DNA of 27,935 bases from an uncultured Lachnospiraceae bacterium. GTDB lineage: Bacteria; Bacillota; Clostridia; Lachnospirales; Lachnospiraceae. The DNA is taken from the NCBI GenBank assembly GCA_910578335.1, contig CAJTPU010000022.1:1-27935 (forward strand). The letters are read 5' to 3'. A program made the translations under genes and the position numbers. The notes beneath the pieces were generated by a model. That model worked only from the letters and a program-made list of their open reading frames with translations. It did no database searches and had not been told where the DNA came from. Of the stretch, positions 22,418 to 27,935 are shown piece after piece. Every line of letters starts with the position of its first letter. The stretch's first letter is position 1.

Positions 22418-23656
22418 ATGTATTCATTAGATGAAGTAAGAGCTGTGGACGAGGAAATTGCGCAGGCGATTGTGGATGAACAGGAAAGGCAGAACAGCCA
22501 CATTGAGCTGATTGCTTCCGAGAACTGGGTGAGCAAGGCGGTTATGGCGGCGATGGGAAGCCCTTTGACGAATAAGTATGCGGAAGGATATCCGGGTAAG
22601 AGGTATTACGGCGGCTGCGAGTGCGTGGACGTAGTGGAGAATCTGGCAATAGATAGGGCGAAGGAGCTTTTTGGCTGTGACTATGCCAATGTACAGCCCC
22701 ATTCCGGCGCGCAGGCAAATATGGCGGTACAGTTTGCGGTCTGCAAGCCCGGAGACACCATTATGGGTATGAATCTTGACCACGGCGGACATCTGACGCA
22801 TGGAAGCCCGGTTAATATGTCAGGCAAGTACTTTCACATTGTTCCTTACGGTGTCGATGACAACGGTTTTCTGGACTATGATAAGATGCGGGAGCTTGCG
22901 CTTGCCAATAAGCCGAAGATGATTATTGCGGGCGCTTCTGCCTATGCGCGCACCATTGATTTTAAGAAGTTCCGCGAGGTGGCTGATGAGGTTGGTGCGG
23001 TTCTGATGGTGGATATGGCGCATATTGCAGGACTTGTGGCGGCAGGACTGCATCCGAGCCCTGTTCCTTATGCGGATGTGGTGACAACCACCACGCACAA
23101 GACTCTGCGGGGACCCCGTGGCGGTCTGATTCTCTGTAATAAGGAAGCGGCGGAGAAATTTAATTTTAATAAGGCAATCTTCCCGGGGATTCAGGGCGGA
23201 CCTCTGATGCATGTGATTGCTGCGAAGGCAGTCTGCTTTAAGGAGGCGCTCAGCGATGAATTTAAAACGTATCAGAAGGGAATTATAGAAAATGCACAGG
23301 CACTCTGCAAGGGGCTTTTGACCCGCGGCATCAAGATTGTTTCCGGCGGTACGGACAACCATCTGATGCTTGTGGATTTGACAAATCTCGGGCTGACCGG
23401 AAAGGCTGTGGAGAAGCTTTTGGATGCAGCGCATATTACCTGCAATAAAAATACGATTCCCAATGACCCGCAGTCCCCGTTCGTGACGAGCGGTGTCCGG
23501 CTGGGTACGCCCGCAGTTACTTCCCGCGGCATGAACACAGAGGATATGGACAGGATTGCGGAGGCGATTGCCATGGTATTAAAGGGCGGAGAGGAAAAAG
23601 TTTTGGAGGCGAGAGCCATTGTGCAGTCGCTTACGGATAAATATCCGCTTATATAA
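22418..23656 (+). CDS. glyA: Serine hydroxymethyltransferase
   Basis: Pyridoxal-phosphate enzyme that converts serine and tetrahydrofolate to glycine and methylene-tetrahydrofolate, the main one-carbon source of the cell; many forms also cleave threonine or allo-threonine. The 412-residue length is typical. Visible features are IELIASENWVSKAV, NKYAEGYPGKRYYGGCE, FGCDYANVQPHSGAQAN, LDHGGHLTHGS, VDMAHIAGLVAAGLHPSP, and Lys228 in TTTHKTLRGPRGG forming the Schiff base. The start at 22418 has an AGAGGAGG site upstream; the frame stays open further upstream but enters the promoter. It is followed by threonine pathway genes, fitting glycine/serine/threonine linkage. Confidence 0.97.
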   Translation: MYSLDEVRAVDEEIAQAIVDEQERQNSHIELIASENWVSKAVMAAMGSPLTNKYAEGYPGKRYYGGCECVDVVENLAIDRAKELFGCDYANVQPHSGAQANMAVQFAVCKPGDTIMGMNLDHGGHLTHGSPVNMSGKYFHIVPYGVDDNGFLDYDKMRELALANKPKMIIAGASAYARTIDFKKFREVADEVGAVLMVDMAHIAGLVAAGLHPSPVPYADVVTTTTHKTLRGPRGGLILCNKEAAEKFNFNKAIFPGIQGGPLMHVIAAKAVCFKEALSDEFKTYQKGIIENAQALCKGLLTRGIKIVSGGTDNHLMLVDLTNLGLTGKAVEKLLDAAHITCNKNTIPNDPQSPFVTSGVRLGTPAVTSRGMNTEDMDRIAEAIAMVLKGGEEKVLEARAIVQSLTDKYPLI

Positions 23657-23666
23657 AGGAAGAGAG

Positions 23667-23682
23667 ATAGGTAATTGCGAAA
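23667..23682. repeat. Sequence matching the terminus of the 207-bp palindromic element
   Basis: ATAGGTAATTGCGAAA differs by one base from 3327-3342 (ATAGGCAATTGCGAAA). No inverted partner or clear flanking duplication is seen, so this may be a solo end or remnant, or a shared regulatory motif. It lies in the 55-bp gap between glyA and hom. Confidence 0.5.
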
Positions 23683-23711
23683 ATAGACGATAGAGAAAGG
23701 CGTGGTAGGGC

Positions 23712-24929
23712 ATGATACAGGCAGCGGTTTTGGGATACGGCACGGTGGGAAGCGGCGTCGTGGAAGTAATCGAAGAAAACAGGGATATAATAAAAAGGAA
23801 TGTGGGGGAGGAACTTCACGTAAAATATATTTTGGATTTGCGGGATTTTCCGGGTGACCCCTACGAAAAAAAGGTAATCCATGACTTTACGCAGATTATG
23901 GAAGACGACGAAGTGAAAATCGTGTGCGAGACGATGGGCGGCGTGGGCGCGGCGTATGCGTTTACAAAGCAGGCGCTGGCAGCAGGGAAAAGCGTGTGTA
24001 CCTCCAATAAGGAGCTGGTTGCCGCGCATGGTCCCGAGCTTTTAGCGCTTGCGGCAGCGCACAAATGCAGCTATCTCTTTGAAGCGAGCGTGGGGGGCGG
24101 TATCCCCATTATCAGAACCTTGAACAATGCCCTGACTGCAGACCGTATTGAAGCCGTTACCGGCATATTAAACGGTACGACCAATTATATTTTATCGAAG
24201 ATGGAGAGGGAAGGCGCATCTTTTGAGGCTGTTTTGAAGGAGGCGCAGGAAAAGGGTTATGCGGAGCGCAATCCCGAGGCGGATGTAGAAGGATATGATG
24301 CCTGCCGTAAGATTGCCATTCTTTCCTCCCTGATGACAGGAAAAAGCGTAAACTACGAAAAGATATATACGGAAGGCATCACAAAAATTACGGCGCGTGA
24401 TTTTTCTTATGCGCGTGCGCTTGGCATGTCCATCAAGCTTCTGGCGCTTAGCAGGAGAGTGGGGGAGGAAACGCTTGCCATGACGGCGCCGTTCCTCATT
24501 TCCTCTGATTCACCGCTTTATATGGTGAGCGGTGTATTTAACGCAGTGCTGGTAAAAGGCAATATGCTTGGCGAGTCCATGTATTATGGACGCGGCGCGG
24601 GCAAGCTGCCTACGGCAAGCGCGGTGGCGGCGGATGTGGTGGATTGCGCGCGTCATATGGGAGAAACGCTGACCTGCTTCTGGAATGCAAAAGAAGCGGC
24701 GCTTGTCAGCATGGACGACGTGGAGAGAAAATTCTTTTTCAGAGTGAAGGCAGGCTGCAGGGAGCGGATAGAAAAGCTCTTTGGCGAAGGACTGCAGGAG
24801 ATACAACTGCCGGAAGCACCGGAAGAAACCGGATATGTAACGGGTGTTATGAAAGAAAAAGCGTTTGCCTCCCTGTATGAACAGCTTGCGGATGTTTTGA
24901 CTGGCAGCAGGCTTCGTATTGAGGCATAA
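23712..24929 (+). CDS. hom: Homoserine dehydrogenase
   Basis: Reduces aspartate semialdehyde to homoserine, the branch point to threonine and methionine. The 405-residue protein has the Rossmann motif GYGTVGSG (8-15), CTSNKELVAAHG, EASVGGGIPIIRTLN, the signature LNGTTNYILSKM (about 153-164), and catalytic-region Asp196 and Lys200 in GYDACRKIAIL. The C-terminal 70 residues begin like an ACT domain (KFFFRVKAG), but the usual glycine-rich turn is not clear and the protein is shorter than the Bacillus form (about 430), so threonine feedback control may be weaker or different. GGTAGGG lies just before the ATG. The next gene begins 19 bp later. Confidence 0.94.
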   Translation: MIQAAVLGYGTVGSGVVEVIEENRDIIKRNVGEELHVKYILDLRDFPGDPYEKKVIHDFTQIMEDDEVKIVCETMGGVGAAYAFTKQALAAGKSVCTSNKELVAAHGPELLALAAAHKCSYLFEASVGGGIPIIRTLNNALTADRIEAVTGILNGTTNYILSKMEREGASFEAVLKEAQEKGYAERNPEADVEGYDACRKIAILSSLMTGKSVNYEKIYTEGITKITARDFSYARALGMSIKLLALSRRVGEETLAMTAPFLISSDSPLYMVSGVFNAVLVKGNMLGESMYYGRGAGKLPTASAVAADVVDCARHMGETLTCFWNAKEAALVSMDDVERKFFFRVKAGCRERIEKLFGEGLQEIQLPEAPEETGYVTGVMKEKAFASLYEQLADVLTGSRLRIEA

Positions 24930-24948
24930 GGAAAAACAGGAGATTTAT

Positions 24949-26217
24949 ATGAAATATGTAATTGTTTTGGGTGACGGCATGGCTGACGAGCCAATTGAGG
25001 CGCTTGACGGAAAGACACCTTTGGAGTATGCCGATACGCCCAATTTAGACCGTCTTAGCAAGGTGGCTGAGATTGGTATGGTGCACACGATACCTGAGGG
25101 TATGAAGCCGGGTTCCGATACTGCCAATTTGTCCGTACTGGGTTACAATCCCAAGGTCTATTATTCAGGGCGCTCGCCTCTAGAAGCGCTCAGTATCGGT
25201 GTACCCATGAAAGACACGGATATTGCCCTGCGCTGTAATATCGTTACGCTTTCGGAAAATGACTGTCCTTTTGAGGAGCAGACAATCCTTGACCACAGTT
25301 CTTCGGAAATCAGCACAAAGGACTGTGCAGTGCTTTTGCATGAGGTAGAAAAAGAACTTGCCGGTGAAGAGTTTCAGTTTTATGTGGGTACCAGCTATCG
25401 GCACTGCCTGATTTGGAATCAGGGAAGGGTGTTGGAGTTTACCCAGCCCCATGACGTTTTAGGACAGGTGATAGGGCAGTATCTGCCTGCGGAAGAAAAA
25501 TTTCGCAGCATGATGGAAAAGAGCTATGAAATTTTAAAGAACCATCCGATTAACATAGAGCGGAAAAAGCAGGGGCTGAACCCGGCAAACTGCTGCTGGT
25601 TCTGGGGAGCGGGAACGCGTCCCGCGCTTTCTTCTTTTGAAGAAAAAACCGGCAAAAAAGGTATGATGGTGTCCGCAGTGGATTTGCTCAAGGGAATCGC
25701 AGTGGGCGCCGGCATGGGCGTAGCGGACGTAGAAGGCGCGACAGGCGGTTTACATACCAATTATGAGGGCAAGGTGGAAGCTGCGTGCAAGGCTCTTTTG
25801 GAGGATGGTTATGATTTTGCGTACATTCATGTGGAAGCGCCGGATGAGATGGGGCATCAGGGCAGCGTGGAGAAAAAGGTGCGCGCCATTCATTATCTGG
25901 ACACCAGAGTCATAGGGCCTGTTGTGGAAAAGCTGCGTGCCGCAGGTACTGCCTTCAGGCTTCTTGTACTGCCGGACCATCCGACGCCGATACGGGTGCG
26001 CACGCATACTGCGGACAGCGTGCCGTATCTTTTATATGACAGTACATCCGGCGAGCCCGTATGCGGAAGTCTGGAAGAAATGCCGTCCACGCTTCAGGAA
26101 GGGGATAACAGGGCTAAGGAAAGAGAAAGCAGAAGCTACAGTGAACGGGAAGGACGTGCCGGCGGTATTCTGATTGCCGAAGGACACCGGTTGATTGACA
26201 GGCTTTTTGAAAAATAA
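24949..26217 (+). CDS. Proposed homoserine kinase of the ApgM (cofactor-independent phosphoglycerate mutase) family
   Basis: A 422-residue alkaline-phosphatase-superfamily protein: VLGDGMADEPIEALDGKTPLEYADTP (Asp9 as metal ligand), PGSDTANLSVLGYNP with the probable catalytic Ser62, WFWGAGTRPALSSFEEKTGKKGMMVSAVDLLKGIAVGAGM, HVEAPDEMGHQG and VLPDHPTPIRVRTHT. This is the archaeal-type phosphoglycerate mutase family. A subfamily that clusters with threonine genes has been proposed to phosphorylate homoserine in genomes without a GHMP-type ThrB. Its place between hom and lysC, 19 bp from hom, fits that role better than glycolysis. AGGAG stands about 7 nt before the ATG at 24949; an earlier ATG at 24919 overlaps hom. 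The substrate is inferred from context. Confidence 0.85.
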   Translation: MKYVIVLGDGMADEPIEALDGKTPLEYADTPNLDRLSKVAEIGMVHTIPEGMKPGSDTANLSVLGYNPKVYYSGRSPLEALSIGVPMKDTDIALRCNIVTLSENDCPFEEQTILDHSSSEISTKDCAVLLHEVEKELAGEEFQFYVGTSYRHCLIWNQGRVLEFTQPHDVLGQVIGQYLPAEEKFRSMMEKSYEILKNHPINIERKKQGLNPANCCWFWGAGTRPALSSFEEKTGKKGMMVSAVDLLKGIAVGAGMGVADVEGATGGLHTNYEGKVEAACKALLEDGYDFAYIHVEAPDEMGHQGSVEKKVRAIHYLDTRVIGPVVEKLRAAGTAFRLLVLPDHPTPIRVRTHTADSVPYLLYDSTSGEPVCGSLEEMPSTLQEGDNRAKERESRSYSEREGRAGGILIAEGHRLIDRLFEK

Positions 26218-26277
26218 ATTTTGCATAAAGATTTGTATCTGGGTCTGATTTTAGGCGCAGAAAGAATGGAGATTATG

Positions 26278-27597
26278 ATGAAAAAAGTAGTAAAATTCGG
26301 CGGCAGTTCTCTTGCCAGTGCGGAGCAGTTTGTCAAGGTGGGCAATATCATCAGGGCGGATAAGGAGAGGAGTTATGTCATCCCTTCCGCACCGGGTAAG
26401 CGTTTTTCGAACGATACCAAGGTGACGGATATGCTTTACGACTGTTATGCCCTTGCAAAGGCGGGGGAGGATTTTTCCGATGCACTTGCCGCAATAAAGG
26501 CAAGATATCAGGAAATTATCGACGGGCTGTGTATGGAGCTTTCTCTCGACGAAGAGTTTGCGGTGATTGAAAAGAATTTTAAGGAGAAGGCAGGGCACAA
26601 TTATGCCGCTTCCCGCGGAGAATACTTAAACGGCATTATCATGGCGGCTTATCTGGGCTTCGACTTTATAGATGCGGCAGAGGTGATTTTCTTTCAGGAC
26701 AATGGAGAGTTTGATGCGGAGCTTACCAACGAAGTGCTTAGCGAGAGGCTGTCTCACTGTGCTGCCGCTGTAATTCCCGGGTTTTACGGCGCCTATGCGG
26801 ACGGACGGGTCAAGACTTTTTCCAGAGGAGGCTCTGACGTTACCGGTTCTATTGTGGCGAAGGCTGTGAAGGCTGACGTATATGAAAACTGGACGGACGT
26901 CTCGGGCTTTCTGGTGGCGGACCCCCGTATTATTGAAAATCCGGAAGTTATCGAGGTGATAACCTACAGGGAGCTCAGGGAGCTTGCCTATATGGGAGCG
27001 GGCGTGCTTCATGAGGATGCTATTTTTCCCGTGCGCCAGCAGGGAATTCCCATCAATATCCGCAACACCAATGCGCCGGAGGATGAGGGCACGTGGATTG
27101 TGGGAAGCACCTGCCAGAAATCGAAATATGTCATTACGGGCATTGCGGGCAAAAAGGGCTTTTGTGCCATCAACATAGAAAAAGACAAGATGAATTCCGA
27201 AATCGGCTTTGGCAGAAAGGTACTGCAGTCCTTTGAGGAAAGCGGCATTTCCTTCGAGCATGTGCCGTCGGGTATCGACACCATGACGGTGTTTGTTCAT
27301 CAGGACGAATTTATGCACAAGGAGCAGAAAGTAGTGGCTGGCATACACCGGCTTGCCAATCCGGATTCCATTGATATTGAGTCGGATTTGGCGCTGATTG
27401 CGGTAGTAGGGCGGGGCATGAAATCCATGCGCGGTACGGCAGGCAGGCTTTTTTCCGCGCTGGCGCACGCCAATGTCAACGTCAAGATGATAGACCAGGG
27501 CTCTTCGGAGCTTAATATCATCATAGGCGTTGCCAACGAGGATTTTGAGACGGCAATTAAAGCGGTCTATGATATTTTTGTGGTAACGCAGTTGTAA
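26278..27597 (+). CDS. lysC: Aspartate kinase
   Basis: Phosphorylates aspartate, the first step toward lysine, threonine and methionine. The 439-residue monofunctional enzyme has VVKFGGSSLAS (Lys6 and the GGSS loop), the SRGEYLNGIIMAAYLG region, GFYGAYADGRVKTFSRGGSDVTGSIVAKAV, and ENWTDVSGFLVADPRIIENPEVIEVITYRELRELAYMGAGVLHEDA. Two C-terminal ACT domains follow (about 290-439, including FCAINIEKDKMNSEIGFG and LIAVVGRGMKSMRGTAGRLFSALAHANVNVKMIDQGSSELNII), expected to bind feedback amino acids. The ATG at 26278 is chosen over 26275 and 26266 for its 6-nt spacing from GGAG. It is the last gene of the hom cluster, 60 bp after the proposed homoserine kinase. Confidence 0.96.
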   Translation: MKKVVKFGGSSLASAEQFVKVGNIIRADKERSYVIPSAPGKRFSNDTKVTDMLYDCYALAKAGEDFSDALAAIKARYQEIIDGLCMELSLDEEFAVIEKNFKEKAGHNYAASRGEYLNGIIMAAYLGFDFIDAAEVIFFQDNGEFDAELTNEVLSERLSHCAAAVIPGFYGAYADGRVKTFSRGGSDVTGSIVAKAVKADVYENWTDVSGFLVADPRIIENPEVIEVITYRELRELAYMGAGVLHEDAIFPVRQQGIPINIRNTNAPEDEGTWIVGSTCQKSKYVITGIAGKKGFCAINIEKDKMNSEIGFGRKVLQSFEESGISFEHVPSGIDTMTVFVHQDEFMHKEQKVVAGIHRLANPDSIDIESDLALIAVVGRGMKSMRGTAGRLFSALAHANVNVKMIDQGSSELNIIIGVANEDFETAIKAVYDIFVVTQL

Positions 27598-27613
27598 AAA
27601 ATAAGAAAAAAGC

Positions 27614-27662
27614 AAAAAGAAACAGAGATGCTGCAGGGAGTGCGCGTCTCTGTTTCTTTTTT
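27614..27662 (+). terminator. Rho-independent terminator after lysC
   Basis: A 15-bp stem (27614-27628 with 27647-27661) encloses an 18-nt loop and ends in a T-tract to 27662. The A-rich left arm and T-rich right arm mean it can act in both directions. It closes the threonine/aspartate gene cluster. Confidence 0.85.
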
Positions 27663-27674
27663 ATGCGATATGCG

Positions 27675-27719
27675 TGCCGCTTGTAAAAGCTGTTGCCGCT
27701 TGTAGTGTGCGTGCCGCTT
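27675..27719. repeat. Three spaced copies of TGCCGCTT
   Basis: TGCCGCTT occurs at 27675-27682, 27694-27701 and 27712-27719, spaced 19 and 18 bp apart, with similar following bases (GTAAAAG, GTAG, ACAAAAG). It lies after the lysC terminator and touches the stop codon of a possible minus-strand coding remnant. No function is recognised. Confidence 0.5.
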
Positions 27720-27861
27720 ACAAAAGACGCTGCAGGATTTCCTTGTTTGCAAAGGGGGCAAGCTCGTTAAGCAGGCAGAGGTCTATATCTTCTGTAGAGA
27801 GTTTTCCCGCCAGCCTGTTTCCTTGTCCTGAAAGGGAGCCAGTCCAGTGAGTCCGTTTAAA
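27718..27861 (-). pseudogene. Possible C-terminal coding remnant, unknown protein
   Basis: A 47-codon stretch open on the minus strand ends in TAA at 27720-27718. Its last 30 residues (KLSTEDIDLCLLNELAPFAN and onward) have the balanced composition of a real amphipathic protein tail. No start codon with a ribosome binding site is present and the frame is closed upstream by TGA at 27864-27862. It may be the end of a frameshifted minus-strand gene that continues past the window, or chance. The protein is not recognised. Confidence 0.3.
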
Positions 27862-27935
27862 TCAAATGTTTACGGTTAGAGGGAAGTAATTTCAGATTAG
27901 GCGGTATAGCCCCGATTACAAGGGCTGTACCGTCT
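27857..27935 (-). pseudogene. Possible partial minus-strand coding segment running off the window
   Basis: Another minus-strand frame is open from the window edge to TAA at 27859-27857, reading 25 residues (DGTALVIGAIPPNLKLLPSN and onward). It overlaps the preceding remnant by a few bases in a different frame, as expected if one frameshift split a single gene. The evidence is only the plausible residue composition, and the stem-loop at 27902-27932 occupies the same bases. Confidence 0.2.
27902..27932. other. Strong stem-loop at the window edge
   Basis: CGGTATAGCCC (27902-27912) pairs with GGGCTGTACCG (27922-27932) over 11 bp with one G-T pair and a 9-nt loop. Only three bases follow inside the window, so whether a T-tract makes it a terminator for a plus-strand transcript cannot be seen. 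Confidence 0.55.

Noticed and set aside
26218..26277. Lysine riboswitch or T-box ahead of lysC
   Set aside because: The gap is only 60 bp, far too short for either; gaps before hom (55 bp) and after the glyA promoter (about 40 bp) are also too short.
27855..27861. TTTAAAC on the minus strand as a programmed -1 frameshift site joining the two terminal frames
   Set aside because: The heptamer is not in the required register (zero frame would have to read TTA AAC), so ordinary mutation or chance explains the overlapping frames better.

Overview
The window reads as a chromosomal stretch of a mid-GC, low-motility-gene Firmicute, most likely a Lachnospiraceae-type Clostridium relative. The basis is strong GGAGG-type ribosome binding sites, TTGACA/TATAAT promoters, an OmpR-family/GerMN/ComEC/HolA gene order of the kind found in clostridia, and an independent-phosphoglycerate-mutase-like gene next to homoserine dehydrogenase. 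This is judged from protein character and not from a database search. No tRNA, rRNA, CRISPR array or phage module was seen.

Layout. (1) 1-3245: comEA (lipoprotein form), then a divergently arranged pair of a cytoplasmic GH51 arabinofuranosidase (minus) and an AraC-type regulator (plus), sharing a compact back-to-back promoter with repeated operator-like sites. (2) 3246-10012: a two-component system (response regulator, histidine kinase), a GerMN lipoprotein, comEC and, from its own promoter, holA. The leader of the first response regulator carries a 207-bp palindromic, MITE-like element flanked by a 15-bp direct repeat. (3) 10013-15553: a second OmpR-type two-component system, an overlapping membrane-anchored protein of unknown function, then a large methyl-accepting chemotaxis protein with a lysine-rich N-terminal tail. 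(4) 15811-20295: a DUF1653-domain protein, a cytosolic 5'-nucleotidase that overlaps a single ORF fusing SfsA to MutY, and a family 2 glycosyltransferase, closed by terminators. (5) 20396-22374: on the minus strand, a PAP2-type membrane phosphatase and a diacylglycerol/lipid kinase. (6) 22345-27662: glyA, then hom, a proposed homoserine kinase of the ApgM superfamily and lysC. Together these cover serine/glycine interconversion and the aspartate-to-homoserine-phosphate route to threonine. (7) 27663-27935: a poorly conserved tail with possible minus-strand coding remnants and a stem-loop.

Most notable points. The long hairpin element lies between the promoter and the ribosome binding site of a response regulator, so it should be transcribed as a ~207-nt hairpin in the 5' leader. 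Two shorter sequences matching its termini occur upstream of the second response regulator (a 16-bp palindrome between 9-bp direct repeats, like an excision or collapse scar) and upstream of hom. The SfsA-MutY fusion physically joins a predicted nuclease to the adenine glycosylase, downstream of a nucleotidase. Homoserine phosphorylation appears to rely on a phosphatase/mutase-fold protein in place of GHMP-type ThrB. All functional names rest on motif recognition by eye.
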